Assembly (NCBI RefSeq): GCF_000236785.1
Contig: NZ_AGUF01000039.1
Coordinates: 1 to 64,000 of the forward strand
Source: Achromobacter arsenitoxydans SY8
GTDB taxonomy: Bacteria; Pseudomonadota; Gammaproteobacteria; Burkholderiales; Burkholderiaceae_B
Reading direction: 5' to 3'
DNA length: 64,000 nt
Both the position numbers and the translations under genes were made by a program. The notes below the pieces were generated by a model. The model worked only from the letters and a program-made list of their open reading frames with translations, was not told where the DNA came from and did not search any database. Positions 1-10,357 of the stretch are shown here, piece after piece (within the stretch, counting starts at the first letter, position 1; each line of letters begins with the position of its first letter).

Positions 1-544
1 CGTTCACCGATCTCATCGTTTGACGGTGGCTCTCTTGGGTGCGGTACTTGTCCCGCACTGCGGACGTGAGAGGAACCGGACTGAAAAGGAAGCGCAAGTC
101 GTCGATGCCGTCCACATCGAAGATCTTCAACGACCAAGCCAGCCTTGTTGATCCCCCCGCACCTGCACCGGCCGACGCTGGAGACTCCCAGGGCTTGTCC
201 GCATCAATGTAAGTGAGCGTGCTGATCTCGGAGACACGGTACTGGCTGTGCCACTCATACGGCTTCTGCTTGCGTTTGATGAGCACATAGAGAAAGCCCT
301 GACGCAACGGCCGCAATGCGTAGGACGATTCGCTAAGCATTCCAACCTTGTAGGGGTCAGCGGCGTTTACCGGCAGCGGCGGCAACTGCTTGCGGGGGAT
401 CTCTGCGCCGCCCACCGCGCCATAGCGCAGGGGCAAAATGATGAAGCTGCGTGTGCAGGTGACCGCCGGACCCGACTTCATTTCGTTTTCGATCCACCTG
501 CGGTTTTCCGCGCACAGCTCGAAGGTTTCTTTCCAGCTATACAT
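1..544 (-). CDS. T6SS effector, VasX/BTH_I2691-type N-terminal region (5' part only)
   Basis: An uninterrupted reading frame starts at ATG 544 and runs off the left edge (181 codons visible, no stop). A GGGAG ribosome site lies about 10 bases upstream, at 555-560. Residues 36-44 (ILPLRYGAV), residues 75-88 (YALRPLRQGFLYVL) and a following W-x-x-x-Y strand match the N-terminal signature of the toxin VasX / BTH_I2691 family of type VI secretion effectors. In known members this region precedes a long, often membrane-inserting toxin part, which is not visible here. An in-frame ATG at 607 is an alternative start. The usual partners (vgrG, adaptor, immunity gene) would lie outside the window. Family assignment is by motif memory, not by search; the toxic activity is inferred. 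Confidence 0.72.
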   Translation of the reverse strand, partial: MYSWKETFELCAENRRWIENEMKSGPAVTCTRSFIILPLRYGAVGGAEIPRKQLPPLPVNAADPYKVGMLSESSYALRPLRQGFLYVLIKRKQKPYEWHSQYRVSEISTLTYIDADKPWESPASAGAGAGGSTRLAWSLKIFDVDGIDDLRFLFSPVPLTSAVRDKYRTQESHRQTMRSVN

Positions 545-792
545 AAGAACGTTCACTCCCTGTTCAGCTACCCGTCCATCGAGTCTCTGATCGGAGCGGG
601 CGTGCATGGATGCCGTTCGCAATCCTGCCCATGGTTCAAAAAGCTGAAAATTGGACCAGTACTAAATTGGGAGCTTCCGTAAGCGAAAAATGCGGGGATT
701 GAGCGGACGATGGCCGCGGAGATGAATGCGCATCCGAGGTATCGGCCACGCGAAAACAAGCCTGACGACCTGGCCAACGAGTGCAGCGGCGC

Positions 793-827
793 GAAAAAGA
801 AAAAAGCCCCTGATTTCTCAGGGGCTT
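793..827 (-). terminator. Intrinsic terminator of tRNA-Ser(CGA)
   Basis: Read on the minus strand, a 10-bp perfect stem (AAGCCCCTGA/TCAGGGGCTT, plus positions 804-813 and 818-827) is followed by a T-rich tract (complement of 793-805). It lies 14 bases past the CCA end of the tRNA. Confidence 0.85.
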
Positions 828-839
828 CGTTCTTGAATA

Positions 840-931
<92 letters not shown>

Positions 932-1175
932 GTGGCTGGATTCCGTAACGGTGAATTCCTGAAGATTTTCACTTCGGGGTTTTCACGCCAAGATCCCTGG
1001 TCGGAAGGATCTTCGTTGTCGGAGCAGCGAAGCCCGCAATTCTACAGGATTTTTTTCTTTTGTGTAAAGGGGTGGAAAAAGAAGACGGGTAAAAGGACCA
1101 CAGCGGGTTTCATCCGGCTTTCGGCCGGCGCAATCTTTGGCCAGAATTCCCCCAATCCCGCCTGCCGCCCGCCCC

Positions 1176-2393
1176 ATGGACCTGATCCTCATCCTTTTGC
1201 TTGCCGCCGTGCTGTGCGTGCCTATCACCCAGCGGCTGGGACTGGGCGCCATTCCCGGCTACCTGGTGGCGGGGGTGCTGGTCGGGCCGTCGTGCCTGAA
1301 GCTGGTCACCAATGTGGACACGATGATCGGCGTCTCGCAGTGGGGCGTCGTGATGATGCTGTTTATCATCGGCCTGGAACTGTCGCCCAAACGCCTGTGG
1401 GCCATGCGCAACGAAGTCTTCATCCTGGGCTCCCTGCAGATGCTGGTCTGTGGCCTGCTGCTGGGGCTGGTGTTCGGGGCGGCCCTGCGGCACCTGGCGG
1501 GCATGGAGTGGCAGGCGGCGGTGCTGTGCGGCCTGTCGCTGGCGCTGTCGTCCACGGCGGTGGCCCTGCGCCTGCTGGACGAACGCCAGCTTACCCGCAC
1601 GCCGCTGGGGCGCTCCGCCCTGGGCGTGCTGCTGTTCCAGGACATGGCCGCGATCCCGATGCTGGTCGCCGCCGGCCTGTTGGGCGCCGGCGGCACGTCG
1701 GCGCCGTCCTTCAAAGAGGCGCTGCTGGCGGTGGCCGTGGTGGCGGTGGCCCACCGGTTGCGGCTGCTGGGCTGGGCGGCCAAGGCCGAACTGAACGAGC
1801 TTTTCACTGCGGCGGCGCTGCTGATGGTGGTGGGCGCTGCCCAATTGTTCGACTATGCCGGCCTGTCGGCGGGCCTGGGCGGGTTCCTGGTGGGCGTGAT
1901 GATGGCCGAATCGCGATATCGGGACGAACTGGAAAAGGCGATCGACCCCTTCAAGGGATTGCTGCTGGGCCTGTTCTTCGTCGCCATCGGCATGTCGATC
2001 AACCTGAAGGTGGTGGCGCACCACTGGATGTTCATTTTCTGCGGGGTGGCGGCACTGCTGGCCGTCAAGGCCGTGATCCTCTATGGGTTCGCCCGCTTCC
2101 TGGGCCTGCCCCGCTACCATCGCCTGCTGTTTGCCCTGGTGCTGGCGCAGGGCGGCGAATTCAGCTTCGCCATCTTCAACGAAGCCTGGGACAACCAACT
2201 GGTGAACCTGGAACAGCGCGACGTGCTGTCGGTCATCGTGGCCGTGTCGATGGGCGTGGTGCCCGTGCTGATCAAGCTGCTCGAACGCGTGCCGGAACGA
2301 TACGGCGGCATGGCGGGCCTGCCCGCCGCGCAAGGCGCGCAGTCCGAGGACGCGTCGCCGTCCTCCCCGACCGACAAGCCGCCCGCCGCTTGA
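1176..2393 (+). CDS. Kef-type monovalent cation:proton antiporter (CPA2)
   Basis: The 405-residue inner-membrane protein has about 12 hydrophobic segments and resembles the transport half of KefB/KefC (Na+/H+ exchanger domain), exchanging K+ or Na+ for H+. It lacks the cytoplasmic nucleotide-binding TrkA-N domain that brings KefB/C to about 600 residues, so it is probably not gated like those channels. Family-type segments such as GLGAIPGYLVAGVLVGP (near residue 25) and GGEFSFAIFNEA (near residue 330) are visible. The frame stays open 13 codons further upstream, but the ATG at 1176 begins the first hydrophobic helix directly and is preferred. It is the first gene after tRNA-Ser(CGA). The transported ion is not determined. 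Confidence 0.88.
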   Translation: MDLILILLLAAVLCVPITQRLGLGAIPGYLVAGVLVGPSCLKLVTNVDTMIGVSQWGVVMMLFIIGLELSPKRLWAMRNEVFILGSLQMLVCGLLLGLVFGAALRHLAGMEWQAAVLCGLSLALSSTAVALRLLDERQLTRTPLGRSALGVLLFQDMAAIPMLVAAGLLGAGGTSAPSFKEALLAVAVVAVAHRLRLLGWAAKAELNELFTAAALLMVVGAAQLFDYAGLSAGLGGFLVGVMMAESRYRDELEKAIDPFKGLLLGLFFVAIGMSINLKVVAHHWMFIFCGVAALLAVKAVILYGFARFLGLPRYHRLLFALVLAQGGEFSFAIFNEAWDNQLVNLEQRDVLSVIVAVSMGVVPVLIKLLERVPERYGGMAGLPAAQGAQSEDASPSSPTDKPPAA

Positions 2394-2499
2394 CCCCGCT
2401 GCGCGTGGGGGCATGGCATGATGACCGCCTTGCCGGGCAGCTACACTTGAAGCCCGTTTTCGCTTCCCGATTTATGCGCCAGCTCACAGGAGAAAGCTC

Positions 2500-3282
2500 A
2501 TGCTCAAAGGAAAAGTAGCGCTTGTCACCGGTTCCACCAGCGGCATCGGCCTGGGTATCGCCACCGCCTTCGCCCAGCAGGGCGCCGATATCGTCCTGAA
2601 TGGCTTTGGCGATGCGACCGACATTGAAAAGCTGCGCGCGGGCCTTGCCGAAAAACACGGCGTGAAGGTGATCTACGATGGCGCGGATCTCTCCAAGGGC
2701 GCAGCTGTGCGCGAACTGGTCGAAAATACGGTCCGGCAGCTGGGACGCATCGACATCCTGGTCAATAACGCCGGCATTCAGCACACCGCACTGATCGAGG
2801 ATTTCCCCGCCGAAAAATGGGACGCCATCCTGGCGCTCAACCTGTCGGCCGTGTTCCACGGAACCGCCGCGGCCCTGCCGCACATGAAAAAGCAGGGCTC
2901 CGGCCGCATTATCAACATCGCGTCGGCGCATGGGCTGGTGGCTTCGGCCAGCAAATCGGCCTACGTGGCCGCCAAGCATGGCGTGGTGGGTTTCACCAAG
3001 GTCACGGCGCTGGAAACGGCCGGCCAGGGCATCACCGCCAACGCCATCTGCCCGGGCTGGGTGCGCACCCCGCTCGTCGAAAAACAGATCACCGCGCTGG
3101 CGGAAAAGAATGGCGTTGACCAGGAAGCCGCGGCGCGCGACCTGCTCAGCGAAAAGCAGCCCTCGCTGCAATTCGTGACGCCGGAGCAACTGGGCGGCAC
3201 CGCCGTCTTCCTGGCTTCGGACGCCGCCGCGCAAATCACCGGCACCACCGTCTCCGTCGATGGCGGCTGGACGGCGCGCTAA
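2500..3282 (+). CDS. bdhA: 3-hydroxybutyrate dehydrogenase
   Basis: The 260-residue short-chain dehydrogenase oxidises (R)-3-hydroxybutyrate to acetoacetate with NAD+, the step that follows depolymerisation of polyhydroxybutyrate. The Rossmann motif TGSTSGIG is at residues 10-17, NNAG at 89-92, and the catalytic set N114, S142, Y155 and K159 (YVAAK) is complete. The segment PGWVRTPLVEKQI and C-terminus TTVSVDGGWTAR are typical of bacterial HBDH, and 260 residues is the family length. An AGGAGA ribosome site precedes the ATG. yaaA follows after 14 bases, so the two are probably cotranscribed. Sequence matches HBDH better than generic SDRs. Confidence 0.93.
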   Translation: MLKGKVALVTGSTSGIGLGIATAFAQQGADIVLNGFGDATDIEKLRAGLAEKHGVKVIYDGADLSKGAAVRELVENTVRQLGRIDILVNNAGIQHTALIEDFPAEKWDAILALNLSAVFHGTAAALPHMKKQGSGRIINIASAHGLVASASKSAYVAAKHGVVGFTKVTALETAGQGITANAICPGWVRTPLVEKQITALAEKNGVDQEAAARDLLSEKQPSLQFVTPEQLGGTAVFLASDAAAQITGTTVSVDGGWTAR

Positions 3283-3296
3283 CAAAGGACCCCCGA

Positions 3297-4070
3297 ATGC
3301 TGTTTTTGCTTTCCCCCGCCAAGAAGCTGGACTACGACTCGCCGCTGCACATCGAGACGCACACCCAGCCGCTGTTCGTGGATCAGGCCGCCGGCCTGAT
3401 CAAGGTCCTGAAGACCAAGACCGCCGAGGACATCTCGGCACTCATGAGCCTGAGCCCGGCGCTGTCCGAACTGAACGTCCAGCGCTATGCGCACTGGAAG
3501 CGCAGCTTCACGCAGGCCAACTCGCGCCAGGCCGTGCTGGCCTTCAACGGCGATGTCTATGAAGGCCTGGACGCCGGCACCCTGTCGGCCAAGCAGCTGG
3601 ACTGGGCGCAGGAGCACGTCGCCATCCTCAGCGGACTGTATGGCGTGCTGCGCCCGCTGGACCTGATGCAGCCGTACCGCCTGGAAATGGGCACCCGCCT
3701 GGCCAACCCCAAGGGCAAAAACCTGTACGAATACTGGGGCAGCGCCATCGCGGACTATCTGAACGAGCGGCAGTCCGGCCAGAAGTCGCCCGTCATCGTC
3801 AACCTGGCGTCCGAAGAGTATTTCAAGTCGGTCGACCTGAAGACGCTGAAGGCGCGGGTCGTGCAGTGCGTGTTTCAGGACTGGAAGAACGGCGCCTGGA
3901 AGGTCATCAGCTTCCACGCCAAGCGCGCGCGCGGCCTGATGGCCCGCTACGCCATCCAGCACAAGGTCGCCAAGCCGGAAGGGCTGCAGGGCTTTGACCT
4001 GGAAGGCTATGCGTTCGACGCCTCGGCGTCGTCGGAAGACAAGCTGGTGTTCCGACGCAAGCTGGATTGA
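3297..4070 (+). CDS. yaaA: YaaA family peroxide-stress protein
   Basis: A 257-residue cytosolic protein beginning MLFLLSPAKKLDY, the hallmark of the UPF0246/YaaA family. In E. coli YaaA lowers free intracellular iron during H2O2 stress and binds DNA. The length equals the family norm, and conserved blocks LSGLYGVLRPLDLMQPYRLEMG and FHAKRARGLMARY are present. It follows bdhA by 14 bases and ends before a strong bidirectional terminator, so it is probably the last gene of that unit. Confidence 0.95.
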   Translation: MLFLLSPAKKLDYDSPLHIETHTQPLFVDQAAGLIKVLKTKTAEDISALMSLSPALSELNVQRYAHWKRSFTQANSRQAVLAFNGDVYEGLDAGTLSAKQLDWAQEHVAILSGLYGVLRPLDLMQPYRLEMGTRLANPKGKNLYEYWGSAIADYLNERQSGQKSPVIVNLASEEYFKSVDLKTLKARVVQCVFQDWKNGAWKVISFHAKRARGLMARYAIQHKVAKPEGLQGFDLEGYAFDASASSEDKLVFRRKLD

Positions 4071-4101
4071 GGCACCTGACGCAGTAAGTCGCCGCTTCAA
4101 C

Positions 4102-4137
4102 AAAAATGCCGGCCCGGGAACCGGGCCGGCATTTTTC
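4102..4137. terminator. Bidirectional terminator between yaaA and the FUSC gene
   Basis: A very stable inverted repeat, AAAAATGCCGGCCCGG / CCGGGCCGGCATTTTT, has A and T runs on both flanks. It can terminate both the rightward yaaA transcript and the converging leftward transcript. Confidence 0.9.
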
Positions 4138-4165
4138 TTTTGGTTGACGATGTCGCCCGCAGCGC

Positions 4166-6388
4166 CTACGACGCCGCCGCCACGGGCGGCGCGTGCATGG
4201 GGTCGGCCAACGCCTGGAGTTCCTGGCGGATCATGTGGGTGGCTTTCAGCATCTGCTTGACCGGATAGGCCAGCGCGGCCTGGTCTCCACCCGTGTCGAA
4301 CTGCGTGGGCAGGCTGGCCGGCGGCCGCGTGTTGTTTTCGTCCAGCAGGTCCGCCATGCCCTTCAGGGCCTGCTGGACCGGTTCCGGCGTGGCGGGCAGC
4401 GCCGCCAGGATCGGGATCGCGGCGGTGATCTGCGAGGCCAGCACGTGGTTCTGGATCAGCAGGTTGTTCAGTTCGGGGACATCGACCTGATGCGACTTGG
4501 GCTCGCTCATCATCCGGTAGAACGCTTCCGCGAAGTTGCTGAACGCGATATGCACGTTCTTGCGCGCCAGGCGCCAGGCCAGGTCCGCGTCCGTCACGGC
4601 GGGCGTCTCGGCGGCCGCCGCGCCCACGGGAGCGCCGTGCGCCTGCATGGCTTCGGCGTAGCGCAACCCCGCCAGCAGGTATTCACGGTTGGCGCGGGTG
4701 GCGGCGGAGGCCAGGGGCTTCAGGTAACGGGCTTCCCACCAGGGCAGGATGTAGCTGCAGATCAGCGCCAGCGCGCAGCCTATCAGCGTGTCGATGGCGC
4801 GTTCGCCGATCACGGACATGGACACGGTGCCCGGCGACACGAAATGGAAGACCAGCACCACGAACAGGGTGTTGAAGATGGCGCTGGCCATGTAGTTGAG
4901 CTGCACCAGGCTGTTGCCCATGATGCAGGCGCCCAGCAGCACGGCAAACAGGACGCCGGGCTCGTCGGTGACGTTGAACAGCAGCAGCGCGCAGATGCAT
5001 CCGATCACCGTGCCCATCAGCCGCCAGCCGTTGCGCTGGCGGGTCAGCGCGAAGCCCGGTTTCATGATGATCACGATGGTCAGCATGATCCAGTAGTTGT
5101 GTGCCGAGAATGCCGGCGACAGCCAGCGGCTGGCCAGCGTCATGGCGATGGCGGCGGCGGCCGTCACGCGCAGCGCGTAGCGGAAATGCGGCGAATCCAG
5201 CCGCAGGTTGCTGGTCAGCAGGCCGAAGCGGAACTCCTGGCGCGAGATGAAGCGGGTCAGCGATTTGTTGATGCGCAGCACGTCGGTGGGCCGGGCGTCG
5301 GGCGAGGCCGCGGTGTGGTCGGCCAGCCGGTCCACGATGCGCGCCGAATTGCGCAGGCGGCGCAGCACCTGGATGATCAGCGCCAGCATTTCGGGGTCGC
5401 GTTCGCCCAGCCCCTGGTGCTTGAGCTGTTCGATCTCGTATTCGATGGCGCGCAGCTCGGCCTTGGCGCTGCTGCGGTACTGCACCTTGCGGCCGCGCGA
5501 CACGTCCAGCGCGATCCGGTTCAGTTCCAGCGACATCTTCACGAGCGCGTCGCGCATGAACATCAGGCAGTCGTTGCCGGCCAGCGTGCGGCGCAGCGCC
5601 GCGTAGTCGGTATGCGTGGCCACCAGCGTGTCCAGCAGCTGCAGCATGTCCACGAACATGTTCCAGATCATGACGCGCTGGCGGTCGCCCAGGCCCTTGC
5701 CGCGCGGCAGCGCGCGCAGCACCATGTCGCGCGCGGCCTGGTGTTTTTCGGTCATGACGGACTGGCGCTGGATCAGGGTGCGGTAGGCTTCGTCCAGATC
5801 AGCGGTTTCGTCGTAGAAGGACGCGCGCGCCGCCACGTAGTCGGCGGTGGCGAAGAGCGCGACCGACATGGCCTGCTGCTCTTCGCGCAGCCAGAACAGC
5901 CGGGAAAATCCCAGGCTGAACACCACGTAGAACAGCGCGCCGCCCAGCGTGGCCGCGGCATGGGCCAGCACTTCGTGCGGCGCCAGCGGCGAGTGCATGG
6001 TCAGGGTCATCAGCAGCAGGCCGGCGAACCCGATCAGCCCGCCGCGCTTGCCGAACACGGTGAACATCGAATAGACGAAACACTGCGCGATGACCGCCAG
6101 CCAGATCAGCACGGGATGCGAGGACGCCAGGCCGGTGATGATGACCGTGATCGTGCCCAGCGCCGCGCCGCCCAGCATTTCGTTGGTGCGGTGGCGCTGC
6201 GGGCCGCCCGGCTGGTCGATGATGGCCAGGCACTGCGCGCCGAAGGTGGCGACCAGGCCGGTGGTGTAGTTGCCGAACAGCCCCCCCAGCACCAGCACGG
6301 GCAACAGCATGCCGACCCCCTGGCGCACCCCTCCGAAGAAGTAGTGGCTGTAGAGGAAGCGGCGAATGCTGGCAATGCGCAAATCCAT
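4166..6388 (-). CDS. FUSC family (YccS/YhfK-like) inner-membrane protein
   Basis: A 740-residue protein with two hydrophobic bundles (about residues 20-160 and 370-510), each followed by a soluble helical region. This is the duplicated layout of the YccS/YhfK branch of the fusaric acid resistance (FUSC) family. The motif HNYWIMLTIVIIMKPGF-ALTRQRNGWR in the second bundle is the family signature. Members are thought to be aromatic-acid or drug efflux components, but the substrate is unknown for most. The frame is open 48 codons upstream; the ATG at 6388 (MDLRIASIRRFLYSHYFFGG) matches the usual family N-terminus and is chosen although its ribosome site is weak. It is divergent from ilvB. Confidence 0.87.
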   Translation of the reverse strand: MDLRIASIRRFLYSHYFFGGVRQGVGMLLPVLVLGGLFGNYTTGLVATFGAQCLAIIDQPGGPQRHRTNEMLGGAALGTITVIITGLASSHPVLIWLAVIAQCFVYSMFTVFGKRGGLIGFAGLLLMTLTMHSPLAPHEVLAHAAATLGGALFYVVFSLGFSRLFWLREEQQAMSVALFATADYVAARASFYDETADLDEAYRTLIQRQSVMTEKHQAARDMVLRALPRGKGLGDRQRVMIWNMFVDMLQLLDTLVATHTDYAALRRTLAGNDCLMFMRDALVKMSLELNRIALDVSRGRKVQYRSSAKAELRAIEYEIEQLKHQGLGERDPEMLALIIQVLRRLRNSARIVDRLADHTAASPDARPTDVLRINKSLTRFISRQEFRFGLLTSNLRLDSPHFRYALRVTAAAAIAMTLASRWLSPAFSAHNYWIMLTIVIIMKPGFALTRQRNGWRLMGTVIGCICALLLFNVTDEPGVLFAVLLGACIMGNSLVQLNYMASAIFNTLFVVLVFHFVSPGTVSMSVIGERAIDTLIGCALALICSYILPWWEARYLKPLASAATRANREYLLAGLRYAEAMQAHGAPVGAAAAETPAVTDADLAWRLARKNVHIAFSNFAEAFYRMMSEPKSHQVDVPELNNLLIQNHVLASQITAAIPILAALPATPEPVQQALKGMADLLDENNTRPPASLPTQFDTGGDQAALAYPVKQMLKATHMIRQELQALADPMHAPPVAAAS

Positions 6389-6860
6389 GGGCAGGGGGCT
6401 CGGTTCTGGAAGACGGAACAAGTATAGAGAGGCTGCCGTGCTTTTTGGGGTCGGATAGTTACCGAACCTTCCGCGCAACGGTCGGAAAAGGGCGATTTGC
6501 CACCTTTGACGCAACGCGGTAAATTGCTCCACTTGCTTCGGTCTGCCTATCCGAAACCGGAGCGTTGATGCGAACGGCCAAGGTCACATCCCAGCCGTCC
6601 TGCAGCAAGTCACACCTGCCGTTGGCCGCGCCACAAGCGTGTGTTGCCAAGGCTTCCATTTCGACCTCCAGCGTCCCCCAGGGGCGTTTGCACTGCGTTC
6701 TGTCGAGCGTGTGCCGGGTCGGCAAGGTGTCCGGGTGGCGTGGCTCCGTGAGCCGCTAAGCGCCGGATCATGTTGTCGTAGCCGGTATGGGTTCAGTTGC
6801 CGCCGTATCCGGGCGAGCAGCAGTCAGGGTTGCAGGGCCGGTACTGAAAGGAACTACAAC
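6389..6860. other. 472-bp divergent intergenic region upstream of ilvB
   Basis: No convincing gene on either strand. It must hold the promoters for ilvBHC and for the FUSC gene. I looked for an ilv-type leader peptide (runs of Leu/Val/Ile codons) and for a hairpin with a T-run before ilvB and found neither. The ilvB ribosome site AAAGGA is at 6847-6852. Confidence 0.6.
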
Positions 6861-8576
6861 ATGGAAATGAATGGCGCCGATATCGTCGTGCGCTGCCTGG
6901 CCGATGAGGGCGTGGAACACGTCTTCGGCTATCCCGGCGGCGCGGTGCTCTACATCTACGACGCTATCTTCAAGCAAGACAAATTTCAGCATATCCTGGT
7001 TCGTCACGAGCAAGCTGCCGTGCACGCGGCCGATGCCTATTCGCGCTCGTCGCAGAAGGTCGGCGTCTGCATCGTGACCAGCGGCCCGGGCGTGACCAAT
7101 GCCGTCACCGGCATCGCCACCGCCTACATGGACTCCATCCCGATGGTCATCATCAGCGGGCAGGTGCCCACTGCGGCCATCGGCGAAGACGCCTTCCAGG
7201 AATGCGACACCGTCGGCATCACGCGTCCCTGCGTCAAGCACAACTTCCTTGTGCGCGACATCAAGGACCTGGCCGAAACCATGCGCCGCGCGTTCTACAT
7301 CGCGCGCACGGGCCGTCCCGGTCCGGTGCTGGTCGATATCCCCAAAGACATCACCATTGCGCACTGCAAGTACACGCCGCCCAAGGGCGAGATCTCGATG
7401 CGCTCCTACGCGCCCGTCAACAAGGGCCACCAGGGGCAGATCAAGAAAGCCGTGCAGATGCTGCTGGCCGCCGAGCGGCCCATGATCTACACGGGCGGCG
7501 GGGTCATCCTGTCGAACGCCGCGCCCGAGCTCAACAAGCTCGTGTCGCAGCTGGGCGCGCCCTGCACCAGCACCCTGATGGGGCTGGGCGGCTTCCCGGC
7601 CAGCAGCGGCCAGTTCGTGGGCATGCCCGGCATGCACGGTACGTACGAGGCCAACATGGCCATGCAGCACTGCGACGTGCTGCTCGCCATCGGCGCCCGC
7701 TTCGATGACCGCGTGATCGGCAATCCCAAGCACTTTGCGCAGAACGCCCGCAAGATCATCCATATCGACATCGACCCGTCGTCGATCTCCAAGCGCGTGC
7801 GCGTGGACGTCCCGATCGTGGGCAACGTCAAGGACGTGCTGGCCGACATCAGCGCCCAATACGAGATCGCGGCCGCCGAGCACAAGCCCGCCTCCATCGC
7901 CAAGTGGTGGGATCAGGTCGAGACCTGGCGCGGCAAGGAATGCCTGAAGTTCGCCAATTCGGACGAAGTCATCAAGCCGCAGTTCGTGGTGGAAAAGCTC
8001 TGGGAAGTGACTGGCGGAGACGCCTTCGTCACCTCCGACGTGGGCCAGCATCAGATGTGGGCGGCCCAGTACTACAAGTTCGACAAGCCGCGCCGCTGGA
8101 TCAATTCCGGCGGCCTGGGCACCATGGGCGTCGGGTTGCCGTACGCGATGGGCGTGCAGATGGCCAATCCCGGGCATGACGTCGCCGTCATCACGGGTGA
8201 AGGCTCCATCCAGATGAACATCCAGGAACTGTCGACCTGCCACCAGTACCGCCTGTCGCCCAAGATCATCTGCCTGAACAACCGGTTCCTGGGCATGGTG
8301 CGCCAATGGCAGCAGATCGACTACGGCTCGCGCTACTCCGAGTCCTACATGGATTCGCTGCCCGACTTCGTCAAGGTGGCCGAGGCCTACGGCCACGTGG
8401 GCCTGCGCATCGAACGCCCGGCGGACGTCGAGCCGGCGCTGCGCGAAGCGTTCGGCAAGCACAAGGAGCGCCTGGTCTTCCTGGACTTCATCACCGACCG
8501 CACGGAAAACGTGTGGCCGATGGTCAAGGCCGGCCGCGGGCTGACTGAAATGCTGCTCGGCTCTGAAGACCTGTAA
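6861..8576 (+). CDS. ilvB: Acetolactate synthase, large (catalytic) subunit
   Basis: The 571-residue thiamine-diphosphate enzyme condenses two pyruvates (or pyruvate plus 2-oxobutyrate) in the first common step of valine, leucine and isoleucine synthesis. Catalytic Glu is E50 in RHEQAAVHAADAY; the C-terminal cofactor-binding motif appears as GEGSIQMN (the canonical form is GDGS). The FAD-fold middle domain and the C-terminal TPP domain are intact. ATG 6861 has AAAGGA eight bases upstream; the longer open frame from 6639 is not part of the family. ilvH follows after 11 bases and ilvC after a further 73. By family it could equally be labelled ilvI. Confidence 0.97.
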   Translation: MEMNGADIVVRCLADEGVEHVFGYPGGAVLYIYDAIFKQDKFQHILVRHEQAAVHAADAYSRSSQKVGVCIVTSGPGVTNAVTGIATAYMDSIPMVIISGQVPTAAIGEDAFQECDTVGITRPCVKHNFLVRDIKDLAETMRRAFYIARTGRPGPVLVDIPKDITIAHCKYTPPKGEISMRSYAPVNKGHQGQIKKAVQMLLAAERPMIYTGGGVILSNAAPELNKLVSQLGAPCTSTLMGLGGFPASSGQFVGMPGMHGTYEANMAMQHCDVLLAIGARFDDRVIGNPKHFAQNARKIIHIDIDPSSISKRVRVDVPIVGNVKDVLADISAQYEIAAAEHKPASIAKWWDQVETWRGKECLKFANSDEVIKPQFVVEKLWEVTGGDAFVTSDVGQHQMWAAQYYKFDKPRRWINSGGLGTMGVGLPYAMGVQMANPGHDVAVITGEGSIQMNIQELSTCHQYRLSPKIICLNNRFLGMVRQWQQIDYGSRYSESYMDSLPDFVKVAEAYGHVGLRIERPADVEPALREAFGKHKERLVFLDFITDRTENVWPMVKAGRGLTEMLLGSEDL

Positions 8577-8587
8577 GGAGGCCACCA

Positions 8588-9079
8588 ATGAAGCACGTGA
8601 TTTCCGTCCTCCTCGAGAACGAACCCGGCGCGCTGTCGCGCGTGGTGGGCCTGTTCTCGGCGCGGGGCTACAACATCGAAACCCTGACCGTGGCGCCCAC
8701 CGAGGACTCCACGCTGTCGCGCATGACCATCGTGACGACCGGTTCCGATGAAGTCATCGAACAGATCACCAAGCACCTGAACCGCCTGGTGGATGTCGTG
8801 AAGGTGGTGGACCTGACCGAAGGCGCCCACATCGAGCGCGAGCTGATGCTCGTGAAGGTGCGCGCCGTGGGCAAGGAACGCGAGGAAATGAAGCGCATGG
8901 CGGACATCTTCCGCGGCCGCATCATTGACGTCACCGACAAGTCCTACACCATCGAACTGACCGGGGTGCAGGAAAAAGTACAGGCCTTCCTTGAGGCCCT
9001 GGACCGCAGTGCCATCCTTGAAACCGTGCGCACCGGCGTGTCCGGCATCGGACGCGGTGAACGGATTTTGAAGATTTGA
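8588..9079 (+). CDS. ilvH: Acetolactate synthase, small (regulatory) subunit
   Basis: A 163-residue regulatory subunit that activates the large subunit and confers feedback inhibition by valine. The N-terminal ACT domain has the typical NEPGALSRVVGLFSARGYNI segment (residues about 11-30); the C-terminal half matches the ALS_ss_C region. A strong AAGGAGG ribosome site sits in the 11-base gap after ilvB, which implies translational coupling and balanced subunit synthesis. Confidence 0.97.
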   Translation: MKHVISVLLENEPGALSRVVGLFSARGYNIETLTVAPTEDSTLSRMTIVTTGSDEVIEQITKHLNRLVDVVKVVDLTEGAHIERELMLVKVRAVGKEREEMKRMADIFRGRIIDVTDKSYTIELTGVQEKVQAFLEALDRSAILETVRTGVSGIGRGERILKI

Positions 9080-9113
9080 CCGGCCTTCCAGGCCTGCCTC
9101 ACCCTACATCTGA

Positions 9114-10169
<1,056 letters not shown>

Positions 10170-10212
10170 TCTGCCTGGGCGGGCGGGGCGCGGCCCCGCC
10201 GGTCAGGATCGA

Positions 10213-10246
10213 AGCGGCATGCCTGCATGGGCATGCCGCTTTTTTT
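10213..10246 (+). terminator. Intrinsic terminator after ilvC
   Basis: A 10-bp perfect stem, AGCGGCATGC (10213-10222) and GCATGCCGCT (10231-10240), is followed by six further T residues. Confidence 0.88.
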
Positions 10247-10357
10247 GGCCATTTGCGCCGTTTGCACCCATTTCGGGCCGGGCACGACCCTTGCTGCAGC
10301 CCGCAAGCAGGGCCAGATAGGTTAACCTTTCAAAGTCCGTTGTAAGTTATTGAGACC

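Noticed and set aside
248-682. 144-codon plus-strand frame at the left edge
   Set aside because: It overlaps the VasX-like frame on the other strand, which has family motifs and a ribosome site.
4193-6427. Open frame of 744 codons on the plus strand over the FUSC gene
   Set aside because: Composition is His/Gln/Arg/Gly-rich with no hydrophobic pattern; the minus-strand FUSC protein explains the region.
6389-6860. Possible ilv leader peptide and attenuator
   Set aside because: No short frame rich in Leu, Val or Ile codons and no hairpin with a T-run before ilvB.
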